64,000 bases of DNA from Schizochytrium sp. CCTCC M209059 (Eukaryota; Sar; Bigyra; Thraustochytrida; Thraustochytriidae), in contig KN805385.1 of NCBI GenBank assembly GCA_000818945.1, positions 597,671 through 661,670 of the forward strand, in the 5' to 3' direction. The notes under the pieces were generated by a model. It made no database searches. It was not told the DNA's origin and saw only the letters and a list, made by a program, of their open reading frames with translations. The translations under genes were made by a program, and so were the position numbers. This document shows, in pieces, positions 19,001 through 28,200 of the stretch. Every line of letters starts with the position of its first letter. Position 1 is the first letter of the stretch.

Positions 19001-19285
19001 GCTTCGCGCGATGCGACGGCGCGGCGACAGGCACGCGGATCCACCGTGACAGAGTCTGAGGCAGAGGTAGACATGCGTTATTTCACGCCTGTGGTCGCTC
19101 AAAGTCTTCACGAGGTCTTGCATTGGGATGTCTCTAAAATGAAGCGGCAGCTGCCGTGGCTGTACCCGTTGCTTACCGCTCTCTTGGATTGTGGCAATCG
19201 CGAGGTCCATGCCGCGTTGCGCCAAATTTTTGACCAGCAAGTATCCAAGCTCCTCGGTCTTGACGTCGCGCCCTCTGACCGGTAG
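13001..19285 (+). CDS. BIG/Sec7p-type guanine nucleotide exchange factor for ARF GTPases
   Basis: 2094 residues from the ATG at 13001. Domains in order are an N-terminal DCB-like helical region, an HUS region with the box N-Y-D-C-D (511-515), the Sec7 catalytic domain (about 690-885), and long HDS-type helical repeats to the C-terminus. Low-complexity acidic inserts occur near 240-285, 1020-1045 and 1760-1830. The Sec7 domain has FRIPGEAQKIDRI with the catalytic glutamic finger at E784. The second Sec7 motif reads YVLAFAIIMLHTDLHSPN. It promotes GDP-to-GTP exchange on ARF at the trans-Golgi or endosomes. F818-A819 replaces the Tyr-Ser pair of brefeldin-sensitive Sec7 domains, and H824 replaces the usual Asn of MLNTDLH. 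Architecture and size fit BIG/Sec7 rather than GBF/Gea, because the HDS tail follows and no GBF-specific feature was seen. Confidence 0.9.
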   Translation: MRDTLETTLKRILKDGGRKQTALKEAANEALKRLEETSDENLEAGSSPADAYLKPLLLALAGPQPKVAVASLDCLQKLMSYGFLQGQAKARDAGFETEEPDISVMDLVVRAICACEDTEGKGNTTDDSVQLQVIKALLTAVTSAGCGVHETSLLNSVRACYHIHLYSRNPVNKTTAKATLTQMMSAIFQQMEVADARLPSGGSSRARASTASSLAPADQQPPNPPEPNESRPSATSDATAAAEAAEDPDDADNDNAHIAATAASSSESGPDVPPVSAESPRVAPPADDFDACMYREVAEQLEMDSLSVGGSIPGGSPVARNGTLKTVSEVANGKSSHKARKQAKGKSAPFKSIQHKDAYLLFRALCKLSMKNQNLVDGTGAAGDNHIPDPIALRSKILSLDLVLSILEASGPAFRNNKDFVYAIKNYLTSSLVKNSVSSNTQVVGLSLRIFVALQSRFAEHLKEEIELVISKIFLPLLESSNSPHEHKVLVLEVFLQIAKDVETLVSIFLNYDCDWDSIDLYSRIVKVLSKLASDPRPTSPNGVLSQDDQQKVALHEMSLTSMVSILHSLAEFTHVQENLPGSSARIGPENPQEESAGAGGDNAGATTTDSEPVAPLPTSGEAGAQEIGEEDESTTQPNFSRHGGSVHAPSRTSVGGDSATLAPSIAAAGAQNLRRLKVDSFQQKQKYRRDIESAASKFLIKPKRGIDFLVKEGYIDRTPEDVASALLEFQDVFSKTKIGEFLGEDDEFNVETLYCYVDQLNFTDQVIDEALRVFLAGFRIPGEAQKIDRIIEKFAARYFENNPKSFPSADTAYVLAFAIIMLHTDLHSPNIPVEKKMTGQAFIAMNGGIAGGRDLDPDFLLGIYERIKTTEISLKEDDGEREREKSKARGGMGGAGSLGFFGNSREALSRRKRAAFSKERQEMVESASLLLPSARAGANGRSRQPGAPSTPTGRQSLLRVRSAGSGMASLHGQGQAAHPTADLVSETSSVSRNETAAAANGLGNALAVKTDASALGDDAQADAEEERARDQDDNEDEEDEDTGEAYFYDENDHVRPMFAVTWAPFCAVFSVNMQNTSEFVTVDAVISGMKSALRIACRFGMADERRTLFDALTKFTLLSTTQEMKAKHIECVRALVEVVQLEGNYLGSSWEPALKCFSQLSRLQLIHSGATDDLAQAKLESASRRRSSGRLPRRRSMGTTANGGAHGDGSHAGATSSAGEGSIFSYFQSGPTPEEAARMTDEDNAMRVVKALDMIQIDRIFLDSVNLGSNAIIEMVDALCAVSRMELQVSERATLGRSALDNKPRTFSLQKIVEVADSNMETRPRFVWGRVWSILSDHFTFAGCHKDVRISMYAIDSLRQLTVKFLEKDELTGFSFQLQFMAPFEQMIATSKSSELRDLVLRCSENIILTRSKHIKSGWRVLLNVLSVGGNDPNAEIHSLSFGILDRLVKEHVGALDAHFPELVRCLFSFASNRSNADTELSSKAMDLLEKALKKVLSAPDTTFSETRAGDHEHVGRLWALVRSLAMLIGDSRASVRMRAMGILFSELRAQAGRISPAVWSLLLRYGIFDLFAELRDCLQPFSAACITRIKHARVEYIHRAQAADEELLLALGSFMSPPVTPISPGYLLESGTQPLETTLGRVLSQLTDLLAKMLDGSLADESASALERPDWSSDMRETAMGLLFEDHLGIVERLALTNSGQVSGIGVAIMAKLLSQCGKDLGKPQWGLVVDCIDHIMSDSTPRFLTEKSTRRWLNLEPPENTNDEKDDGEESSNEDDEGVDDVVDDNEKDKDEDQSQQANGEVQPVAAPGGTDASDDEAKTSEAKTTSEPVKREGARFSFHVPIPGDLLPFSNSTAFTMSTVQLRMLEVMGRVLPGNMSGMSEANLLQVLDLIERSAAFSREFNDDLSLRQELQRRGFMSDDTTGAPPSLLRQETMALGRYITLLFRADGDAEKIGLSPDTVSGVASRLEQTLHSLFMHYLFQDRVRTAELEQMESSSASRDATARRQARGSTVTESEAEVDMRYFTPVVAQSLHEVLHWDVSKMKRQLPWLYPLLTALLDCGNREVHAALRQIFDQQVSKLLGLDVAPSDR

Positions 19286-19427
19286 TAGAGACACAGTTAT
19301 ACGTAGCGTAAGCGAATTGGTGTGTATTCTCGTACTTTTTTTTTCTATTTTCCTTTTTCCTTTCTTTCTTTACCTGTCAGTACAATAGATCCGACGCGTA
19401 TTATTTCCTTCTTCTTCTTCTTCTTCT

Positions 19428-19464
<37 letters not shown>

Positions 19465-19809
19465 TATTCACTGTCAATCAAAGAGAGCGGCCTGAGCAAG
19501 TAATTTTCATTATTATTCATCTTCTCTAGTTTGTTCCCCATCCATTAACAAAGGTCAAGCTTAACTTTTTTCCGCAACCCTTTTTCACATCTCAACGTTT
19601 CTTTTGGGGGCTGCATCAGAGTTGAGACTTAGTCTCTTGTGCCCGATTCCGTGAGCTTGCGCGCATGCACTGGCGTGAAAGCGACGACGTGCGTCAGCTG
19701 CCACTACCCCGCCTTCGTCGTTTCCTTTCTGCCTCCCTGCCTGCCTCCGTGCGTGGAGCACGTCAACTAGCTCCTCAACTAGCTCCTGGTGCACTTTATC
19801 AAGGGAAAC
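19286..19809. other. Intergenic region with a trinucleotide repeat
   Basis: 3' flank of the ARF-GEF gene and 5' flank of katanin p80. It holds the TTC/GTC array and pyrimidine-rich stretches, and no gene. Confidence 0.6.
19406..19463. repeat. (TTC)n followed by (GTC)n microsatellite
   Basis: About seven TTC units switch directly to about eleven GTC units, a compound trinucleotide array. Confidence 0.9.
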
Positions 19810-22260
19810 ATGCCCGAACGATGGTCGCTGAGAGGCGCGTATAGGCAGCAGCAGAGCGCAAGCCGCAAGCTACAGACGCTCGTGGCACATGCCGAGGGCG
19901 TCACGTGCGTAAAGATTGGCCCACGATCTGGCCAGATTCTCGCGAGCGGCGGTGAGGACGGGAAACTTAATCTATGGAAGGTCGGCAGAACAGCGTGCCT
20001 TCAAAGTATTCAGGTCGCCAAACGTGCTGTGCAATGCGTGGCCTTTGACGCGGACGAGAACGTGGCTGCAGTCGGATCGCGAAGTGGCAGTGTCAAGCTT
20101 CTTGCCCTGAACGCTGGCGGTAAGACGAGATGCAGATTAACTGGTCATCGCGCAGAGTGCACTTCAACAGCCTTTCATCCACTGGGCAATGTGCTCGGGT
20201 CAGGCGGTCAGGACACGGATGTGCGCGTCTGGGATATTCGGACCAGAGGCTGCGTACGTACTTTTGCAGAGCACGAGGATTCCATTTCTTGTCTTGCCTT
20301 TAGTCCTGATGGCAAATGGGTGGCTTCCGGAAGTGAGGACCGCACGGTCAAATTATGGGACCTCCAAGCTGGGAAGCTTTTGCACGAGTTTGCCGGTCAT
20401 CGCGGAGGTATCTCGGCTGTGCGCTTTCATCCAGATGAGTTCTGGCTCGCAACAGGCTCTAAAGATGGAACCGTGCGATATTGGGATCTCGAAACCTTTC
20501 GTCAAGTCGGCGCGACCCCAACAGAGCATGGCCAGGCGATCCGTCAGATTGCCTTTTTAGACACGGCTTCACAGGCTGACGAAACTGCTCCACATAACTT
20601 GGTGTGCGCTTCGGACAACGGTCTACGGGTGTGGTCGCTTCAACCGACTCGTGGCATCTCCGCGGAGCCTATTGCATGGGGATCCGTCCAGGACGCACAG
20701 ATTACGCGTGACAAAAATGGTGATCAGCGTATGATCGCATGCGCTTTGAAGGATCGAACCATGGTCACCGTCTGGTCTGTAGATATGAGTGCTCTTGTCC
20801 AAGATGAGACTGATGACCATGGAGAAGACGCTGATGCAGATGATGCTTGCAATGTTGAGGAATTAGTCAACGATGACATTATCGTTCGAGCGCCCGCACC
20901 TCGACAAGATAGCGAGACGATTCACTCCCCTCGAGAAAGGTGTACGCCAAGAGACTCCGACTCACGGGCAGATTCAAAGAGAAAAAGTTGTGGTGGTGGT
21001 GATAATGATGATGATGATGATGATGATGCAACACATGAGAAAGAAGACTACACCGTTGTTGTTGAAGATTACACCAGCGACGAAGACTTTGAGGCATTGG
21101 AAGAGAAACAACCACGAGACGCCAAAACTAATGAGAGGGCACGCTCTTCTGAGACGAATGAGCCACTTGGTCATCGATTAAGTGACGTCAACGACGACAA
21201 CAATGCTTCAAAGATCGGTTCCCATCGACAAGACAACGCAGATTTTCCAAGGGATCTTGAATATTCGGCAAAGCGAATAGAGGGACGTGCTCAACCGAGT
21301 TCGAAGAAAGAGGACACGGTACAAGGCCTCGCCATCAACGAAGAAGACAAGGACGAAGCAAGAGAGGAAGAGAATTGCGGAGCAAATAATGACGGAAGCG
21401 CGGCTGCACAGAGCGAAAGACGACGAGAGCCCAGAACGCGAAAGCCTCCGCGGAGCCGCGAGGGCAGGCCTGAGCAAGAGAACGCTCGGCCAAATCGTGA
21501 GCGTCGGCTCGTGAGCCAATGGGCCGCGCATGAAGGGCCTCTAGATATAAGCTACTCTGATTTCTCTCGAGGGGCGTGGTCAGGAGCGCGCAAGCCTGTG
21601 GAGTCACGCACTGTGCGCGCTGATGCCAAGGTGCACGTCACAGAAGAAGTCATGAAGGAGCACGCCAAGTTCCGAACTGTGATGCAAGAGCGTCTCGACG
21701 ATCTCGAGCGCATCCTCTCGATTTGGCGAGACAACGAGCCCACACGAGCTCTCGAGAGTCTCGAGGCAGTGGGTAACCCTAGCGTTACGTACGACTTTTT
21801 TCGTTGCGTAAATTTTCGCAATGGACAATCTGCGACACTTGACATTTGCGCAGCGGCTCTCCCCGTCCTAGTGAGCCTCGGAGAGTCCAAATTCGAGGTC
21901 CATATTAAGAGTTTGCTGGCGACCGGGAAGTTCCTCTTTGACAGTTTTGCTCCCATGATATCTGCCACTCTCGATCACCATCGACGTAGCCGGCGTCAAT
22001 CGACGAGATCGAATGTTGACATCTCGCGTGAGGAGCGCGTTCACAAATGCCGGCGCTGCGCGCGAGGCTTTCGACTGTTGGTTGCTTTCCTGAGCGAGTT
22101 GCTCTCCTCGGCGGCAATAGATAACATGGCGCGGACAAAGGCAGAGGCTACAAATCTTCATGCCAAACTTGACAAGTTCCTCGCTGAGATCAGTTCAGAT
22201 ACCCCCGGTTATCCGTCACCGCCTCGTCTCGATCTGGGTGCAGCAAGACCAGCATCCTGA
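19810..22260 (+). CDS. KATNB1: Katanin p80 regulatory subunit (WD40-repeat protein with con80 domain)
   Basis: 816 residues from the ATG at 19810. Residues about 12-300 form WD40 repeats close to the katanin p80 N-terminus: LVAHAEGVTCVKIGPRSGQ, ASGGEDGKLNLWKVG, and VWDIRTRGCVRTF with a following SGSEDRTVKLWDL. The middle (about 330-600) is highly charged and low in complexity, including an Asp run encoded by a (GAT)n tract near 21000-21030. The C-terminus (about 620-790) matches con80, the part that binds the p60 ATPase (ILSIWRDNEPTRALESL and the helices after it). Katanin severs microtubules at centrosomes, basal bodies and in flagella. The p80 subunit targets and stimulates p60, which is not encoded in this window. 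Confidence 0.88.
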   Translation: MPERWSLRGAYRQQQSASRKLQTLVAHAEGVTCVKIGPRSGQILASGGEDGKLNLWKVGRTACLQSIQVAKRAVQCVAFDADENVAAVGSRSGSVKLLALNAGGKTRCRLTGHRAECTSTAFHPLGNVLGSGGQDTDVRVWDIRTRGCVRTFAEHEDSISCLAFSPDGKWVASGSEDRTVKLWDLQAGKLLHEFAGHRGGISAVRFHPDEFWLATGSKDGTVRYWDLETFRQVGATPTEHGQAIRQIAFLDTASQADETAPHNLVCASDNGLRVWSLQPTRGISAEPIAWGSVQDAQITRDKNGDQRMIACALKDRTMVTVWSVDMSALVQDETDDHGEDADADDACNVEELVNDDIIVRAPAPRQDSETIHSPRERCTPRDSDSRADSKRKSCGGGDNDDDDDDDATHEKEDYTVVVEDYTSDEDFEALEEKQPRDAKTNERARSSETNEPLGHRLSDVNDDNNASKIGSHRQDNADFPRDLEYSAKRIEGRAQPSSKKEDTVQGLAINEEDKDEAREEENCGANNDGSAAAQSERRREPRTRKPPRSREGRPEQENARPNRERRLVSQWAAHEGPLDISYSDFSRGAWSGARKPVESRTVRADAKVHVTEEVMKEHAKFRTVMQERLDDLERILSIWRDNEPTRALESLEAVGNPSVTYDFFRCVNFRNGQSATLDICAAALPVLVSLGESKFEVHIKSLLATGKFLFDSFAPMISATLDHHRRSRRQSTRSNVDISREERVHKCRRCARGFRLLVAFLSELLSSAAIDNMARTKAEATNLHAKLDKFLAEISSDTPGYPSPPRLDLGAARPAS

Positions 22261-22482
22261 CGTGTCTGGGTCGCTCTATCTTATCGTGTCTGTTTTGGCA
22301 AACTTGTTTGCTGCTATATACAGCTAGCAGCGCGAGCGACGAAACGCGCACCCATTATTGCGGATCTCTTCTTGCACAACATACCTGTATCCATCTGAAA
22401 ATGACCCTATTCTCTCTACAAGTTCCCATCCCTTTCCTCTCCCTCGCTCTTGTGTACCCGAAGAGAGACAAGCAGACAGAGA

Positions 22483-23964
22483 TCACCGAAATTCCATATC
22501 ATTTCCAGCGCGAGCAAGACCGGCCTTGAGCTTCTCGATGGTCAGCGGATCGTGCCGCATCGCATATTGAAAGGCGACCCTGCAGCTGGAGTCAGGGCGC
22601 GCGTTTGGTCTGCAAGCGCTGTGAAAGCGCAAGCCAGAAATCCACACGTGCGCTACAGAGGCAGCAGCCTCGGGTATTGTCGGCGCAGCAGGTACTACCA
22701 ACGTGTCTAAACCAGCTGCAGTCCGTGCAGAGGCTTGAGGTGGAACCGCGGCAGTTCCGGTTTGTGCGGCCCCTTCTTCGTCTTGCGCAACTTCAAGACC
22801 GCCAGAAGGAACAGCAAAGCGTGCCACGGAGCCGTTTTCGAGCGCGTGCGCCTTTGCATCCTCGACATTGAGGATGCCGACGAGGTCATCGCCCAAAGCG
22901 CGGAGCATCAAAGTGCCAGAGACGAGAGAGATGCGAAGGACGCAGGTCTGTACAGGATAAGGATGAATCCCATCTGGAGAGTCGATAGGAAAACGCGAGG
23001 TCTTGGCATCCTTCCAGGCGAGCAAGCAGGGCGAAAGACCCTCTTCGTAGTGACCCTTTTTGAAGAAAAATAACAGCCCATCTTTGACAAATTGCATCTG
23101 TGCACCGTACGCTTGACCAAGGCCGTCCATTGAGCAGTCAAAAACAGGAATTGGCTGGAAGCGATACTTGTTCCCTACTCCAGGGGTACATATTTCAGGA
23201 ATTTCTGCGAGCTTGCTATGCAGCCAGAACTGGCGAAAGGAGAAGTCTGAAGCGCCCACATCAAGTCCTTTCCAGAAGACGATGTCTACGACGTAGTAGG
23301 TTTGATCAGCCTCGTGAAAGACACATTGCAACATGGAAAACTCACTGGACCCTGTTCCGGTCTGTGGGGAGCCGTGCGGTAAGACAGAGGCAAATTCGTG
23401 GAGGGTTCGGCCATTCTTGCGCCGCGATACAGTTTTGCCGTGAGCAGCGACGACCAAGGTCCATTCACCTTCTGGTTTGGCCATGACCGACCAAGCTTCG
23501 GGACCGAGGTCGGAGGGTACCTCTAGCATCCATTCTGGGCGCTGGAGTTGGGCAGCGTAGGCTTCTTCCTCTTGTTGACGCCGTCTTTGCTTTGCATTTT
23601 GGCGCTTGTGATTTTTTCCTGGCATTCCCTTTGACAAATCTGCTCTCATTGTTATGTTGTCCTCGTCGTCTTCGTCGCCATTGTTTTGAGTATCCTTTCG
23701 CTCGTTTATTGCCTCACTGTTTCCAGAGATGAGACTTTGTGCGCGCGCAGCGGCAAGCGTCCTCCTCCGCGCCTCCTTTTGTCGCGCCACGATCTTTTGC
23801 CGCCTCAAATTCTGACCTTCGACACGGAGATCGCTGCGTCTCCACGACAGCTGAGACGTTGACGGCGGTGGCGACGTTGTCACCGTCTGGTCTCCGGACG
23901 CCGAGGTCAGCCACGCAGGGTTTCCTGCGCCCCCTGTCTTCGAGGAGCCCCTGTCGAACGCCAT
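22483..23964 (-). CDS. SNUPN: Snurportin-1 (import adaptor for m3G-capped snRNPs)
   Basis: 493 residues from the ATG at 23964. The frame continues upstream, but only through the CTGCT and AAAG microsatellites, so it is not used. Residues about 38-75 are rich in Arg and Lys and occupy the place of the importin-beta-binding domain. The cap-binding domain starts at RPEWMLEVPSDLGPEAW (142-158) and contains QTYYVVDIVFWKG, FWLHSKL, DGLLFFFKKGHY and LAWKDAK. Those blocks parallel human snurportin's order, including a Trp in the late block that stacks on the trimethylguanosine cap. It takes assembled spliceosomal snRNPs from cytosol into the nucleus with importin-beta, consistent with an intron-bearing genome. 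Confidence 0.85.
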   Translation of the reverse strand: MAFDRGSSKTGGAGNPAWLTSASGDQTVTTSPPPSTSQLSWRRSDLRVEGQNLRRQKIVARQKEARRRTLAAARAQSLISGNSEAINERKDTQNNGDEDDEDNITMRADLSKGMPGKNHKRQNAKQRRRQQEEEAYAAQLQRPEWMLEVPSDLGPEAWSVMAKPEGEWTLVVAAHGKTVSRRKNGRTLHEFASVLPHGSPQTGTGSSEFSMLQCVFHEADQTYYVVDIVFWKGLDVGASDFSFRQFWLHSKLAEIPEICTPGVGNKYRFQPIPVFDCSMDGLGQAYGAQMQFVKDGLLFFFKKGHYEEGLSPCLLAWKDAKTSRFPIDSPDGIHPYPVQTCVLRISLVSGTLMLRALGDDLVGILNVEDAKAHALENGSVARFAVPSGGLEVAQDEEGAAQTGTAAVPPQASARTAAGLDTLVVPAAPTIPEAAASVAHVWISGLRFHSACRPNARPDSSCRVAFQYAMRHDPLTIEKLKAGLARAGNDMEFR

Positions 23965-24161
23965 GTTGCCCTCCCTCGCGCACCCTCGCGCACCCTTTCC
24001 TCTCCCGTAGCCAGCCGACTTGAGACCTTCTTCTTTCCTTAATCCTTCCCGGCCCAGACCAAGACCAACCGCGGCAGCTCCGCTCGCCGCGCTCGACGGG
24101 GTCGAGTTCTGTCTGCGCAGACAGATCTCGCGGTGCCCGAGGTCGGTCTCCACGTGCGCTC

Positions 24162-24206
24162 CGCTCTGCTCTGCTCTGCTCTGCTCTGCTCTGCTCTGCT
24201 CTACTG
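24162..24206. repeat. (CTGCT)n pentanucleotide array
   Basis: About eight CTGCT units in tandem, upstream of the snurportin start. Confidence 0.9.
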
Positions 24207-24360
24207 CTCGGGGCGAGCGATCGAGCGAGCTGCTAGCGCTCGCTCGCCAGCGAGCGGGCGGGCAGCGCTGTCTGGCGGGACGAAGCTTCGTTCCCGTTTC
24301 TTTTTCCTTCCCTGCGGCCCCGCTTTCTTTCCCCTTTGATCCGCGCTCGACAGCGGTTGA

Positions 24361-24454
24361 CAACCAAGGAAAAAAAGAAAGCGGCAAAGAAAGAAAGAAA
24401 GCAACAATCAAACAAACAATCAAACAAACAAACAAACAAACAAACACACACACA

Positions 24455-24502
<48 letters not shown>

Positions 24503-24508
24503 AACAAA
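24361..24508. repeat. Compound AAAG / AAAC / AAAG microsatellite
   Basis: A purine-rich block: scattered AAAG, then AAAC units, a short CA run, then about twelve perfect GAAA units. Confidence 0.9.
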
Positions 24509-25160
24509 CGAAGGATCTCATCGACGATCGCGCGCTCGAGCAATCAATCCTGCAACACGGAACCCAGGCGCGGCACCCGGCCCCGCCCGCGCGGCCCCGC
24601 GACGCGCGAGCAGCAGCAGCAGCAGCAGGAGGCGGACGTCGCGGCGCGAGAGCGGCGGCGCGAGGAGGCCCGGCCGTCGCGGCTGCGCGGGAGCGGCAGC
24701 GCGTGCAAGAGGAGAGGAGGATCGGGTCGAGTCGATCGATCGGTTTTGAAAAGGATCCGAGGAGGATCGAGCGCGGCGAGGAGCACGCGAGCGAGGGAGG
24801 GAGAGAGGGCATACAGCCCCGCCTGGACGCCCGAACGCCTAGAGGCACGTACGCGCGCACGCAAGCGAGGGCGAGCGAGCGAGAGGGCTCGCGCGAGAAG
24901 GCAGGCGGAAGCGATACAGCAGAGAAGGCCGGGAACGAACTCGTATCATCTCGTTTCCGGCGCCTGCTCACTCTCTCGGGTCACGCGCGGCTCGATTTGG
25001 CGAGGAGACGCTCGTGCGTGAGCGTGCTTGCAGAGAGCAAGCGGGCAGAGCTCGGCGACCTAAGGAAGAGGAGAGGGGGGTTGTGGAAGGCTTTCAAAGC
25101 TTGTGCGAGCGAAGTTCGTCGCTTGCAAATTATTGTTCGGTGCTCGTGCACGTGTTAGTG

Positions 25161-25200
25161 CTTGTGCTCGTCCTCGTCCTCGTCCTCGTGCTCGTGCTCG
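25161..25200. repeat. (CTCGTC/CTCGTG)n hexanucleotide array next to a start codon
   Basis: Six or seven CTCGTC/CTCGTG units end 14 bases before the ATG of the 4030-residue gene, probably inside its 5' UTR. Confidence 0.85.
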
Positions 25201-25214
25201 AAAGCTGAGGGAAA

Positions 25215-28200
25215 ATGGCGCAGGCGCCGCCGCAGCAAGAACAGCAGCAGGAACGCCCTAGTATTTGGGAGACAGGACCCTTTTGCGCACTCCTGGCTGA
25301 CCCATATGTAGAAAACAATAGCGAAGTTCCCAGCGGAGGGCTCGCTACGGCGTGTGCCGTCTTGGAGATCCTCGTCAACGAGTCGTCGCAGCTCGAAAGA
25401 TGGGCTCAGGACCCCGTCATGCCCAAGGTGACCATCCTTCGAAAGCTTGCGGGCGCCGAGGTAGATGACGCGGAAAAGTGTAACGAGTACGTGAGCGCAT
25501 TCCTACAAACCATGCGCGACCTTCCGGGTGGAGAATCTCTCTTTGTGCCCGCCGGATGGATTGGCAGCACCACGCGTGGGTCCATCGTTCTCGTGGCCGA
25601 GCGCAACTCGGATCAAAGCTTCAATCTGGTGGTGTGTAACGCCGGTGCAGGGCTCAACTATCACCCGTGTCGCGTGTGTGAGGAAGATCCGTCCAAGATC
25701 AAGTACCAGACGTGCCTCAAGCTCGAGAACCTGTCTCAGGACCGCTTTCTTGACCGAGCCGTATGGACAACGCTCTTTTCGCTCTGGTTTAACGCAAGCG
25801 AATTTCATCGCGTTGAGGTCATTTACGATGTGCTCTTGCCCTGGATCACTGGCGAACCGACGTTGGCAGGCGCACTGGAGCGCGCGGCGCAATTGAGCGA
25901 ACCTGAATGGCGCACGGCGCAACGCGCGGGAACTTCGAGCTCGTGGCGCAATCTCATGGAGGCCGTACGCTACTTTCTTGTCGAACATCGCGGCTGCAGC
26001 AAAGGCGAAGTGAAGGAACTCACGACCACACTCAAGGTAGAAATGCTTAACATGGCGCTCGGGGACATGAAAGACGAACGGCGGTCCCCGCCGCCTCCGG
26101 ACTTTCGTACGCTGATCCGCATGGGCTGCAGCACGGTGTCGCACGCTGTGCTCAAGCTCGGGTACTTGAACACTCGCAAGCGGGAGCAAGTACTCGGCCT
26201 GGTGGACGCCGTCGAGGCCAAGCTCGGAGAGCTCGACGATGCCGATGAGGAGGCTCGTCGCGTCAACGAAGAAGAGCCGGACACCACCGACGAGCTCTTT
26301 CCCGTGCCCTTTGATGCCTCGAATATCAAGCAGGCGGATGGCTATTTCCCCAAGATCGAAATCAGCTCCAAAAACGTCGAGCGCTACGCAGGTCTCGCCC
26401 AGCAACCTCGCTCGTCGAACATTTGCGACATCTTGCAGGTTCCAATGCGGCGTATTCAGACCGTGGAGGAGGCCGTCGCTGTGCTCGTTCGTTGTGACAA
26501 CGTATGCACGGAGCTGAACCGGCGCTGCAAAGACGGTTCGTCCTTTTCGTCTCGCATTGCACTCCAGTACCAGATCGCGGAGCTCATCAGGCCTGTTGTG
26601 ACGCAGGTGCTCCCGCAGCCCAAGCCTACCGCTGGTGACGGCGGCGCCTCGGGCGCTGCGGAGTGCATCTGGAAGAACTTTCCGAGTTTAGAGTTGGAAA
26701 TGACGTGTTTGCGTCTTTTGCACAAGCTCACCATGACCTACGCTCAGGCCTGGCAGTCGTTTGACGCGCCAACGCGCGCCTTTGACTCTGAGCGCGCTGT
26801 GATTGCTTTGAACCTTCTCGCCATCTTTGACTGCGTTGTCCGTCATGACCACTTTGACATGGAACTCTCCAATGTGCTCAACGACGATGGTGGCTACGCT
26901 CTGTCCACGACTGTATGCGTTGCGAACTTGAGCCTCTACCGACTGTCATCTACGATGGAATTGCACCAACCAGCGCTCGCGCTCGCACGATCAAAGTGTC
27001 TCGAGTACTTTGAAAGCGTGCAGCAGACGTGCCGGAACAAAGACCTCTTCATCTTTCGCATGCCGACGGACAAGATTGAGGTGAAAAAGTACGGCACCAC
27101 TGTCATGTTCCTGCGCAAGCTCATGGAGCGCCTTGGCTACGAGCTTGTTCCCCGTGACAACCCGCAGCCTCCGCCGGAGATTGAGGCCCTGCTCGAGTGG
27201 ATGACTGCCCCTGGCACGCCACTCGCGCGCGATCATCCCGAATACGGTCTGCTGCGCGATATGTGCTGCATGTACAAGTTCCTCAGCACCATGGAGTCGC
27301 GCGAGTCCGAGCTGCAGCGTCAGCGCATCGCGTCCAGTGAGTACGTCTCATGGGGACTTTCCTTTGAGGACACATCTATGGAAGCGGGCGCCTTTCACAC
27401 GCGACGAACGTTTTTGGGAGGCGGTCTGCGCTGGGAGGTGGTCAACTATCGTGGCTTGGATCTTGACACGGCCGACGTCCAAGTCACGGTTTTTGGTGAT
27501 CGCAAGATTTTCTTTGGCGAAGGCCTTGTCGTGCACTCACCGGCAGACATTGGTGCGATCCTGAATCACACCGGTCCGCAACGTCCTACGGAGGACGACA
27601 TTTTGCATGCAGATACTCTGCCCAACTTTGGCGACACTCTCAGCCGCCAAGAGTCCGAGATGGTTCTCTCGTACCTGACCGTCCCGTACCTGCGCATTCC
27701 CCTTGTTCTCGCGTTTTTTGCCACGGGTGACCGTGTGACGTACCTGTTCAATCACGAGATCCAAGGTCTCCTTCGTGCGGTCCTCTTTGATGCTTCGGAT
27801 TGGGTCCCGAACGGAAAGCAGGATCGCATCACCACCGTTCCTGCCAGCAAAGAGTATGGATTTCGCTCTGCGCTGCAAGACACCGGGTCAGCTTCGCGGG
27901 GAGGTCGTTCCTATGGCACGCCCAAGAGCGCAGTGCTTGGTACAGCGGACGGTCTTTTGCTCAACGAACTGCGTCACGCTCCGGAGTCGACCTTGCGTCC
28001 TCTCATGAAAATGCTTCGCTCCATGAACGACCTTGCCGAGGCGTCCGTATACTCTCCGGACGCAGCGCTTTCGCTGTACCTGATTGAGCTCGCCTTGGAT
28101 GTTCAGTCCTTTTTTCTCATTGTTAAAGTCGGCGAGGAGCGCGAGCGCGAAATGCAGGACTTTCTCACGGGCTCCTGTCGCACGATTCTGAAAAAGTGGC

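Larger units (their letters stand above)
23965..25214. other. Divergent intergenic region dominated by microsatellites
   Basis: It separates the starts of snurportin (-) and the giant helicase-like gene (+). Content is GC-rich with three listed repeat arrays. Long Arg/Ser-rich open frames here show no conservation and read through repeats. Confidence 0.6.

Noticed and set aside
23965..24543. 193-codon N-terminal extension of snurportin
   Set aside because: It consists of poly-Phe/Leu and Ser runs from AAAG and CTGCT arrays. The IBB-like region begins soon after the ATG at 23964.
24020..25021. 333-codon plus-strand open frame
   Set aside because: Lys/Asn/Gln runs come from the AAAG/AAAC microsatellite and Arg runs from GC-rich DNA. 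No conserved segment.
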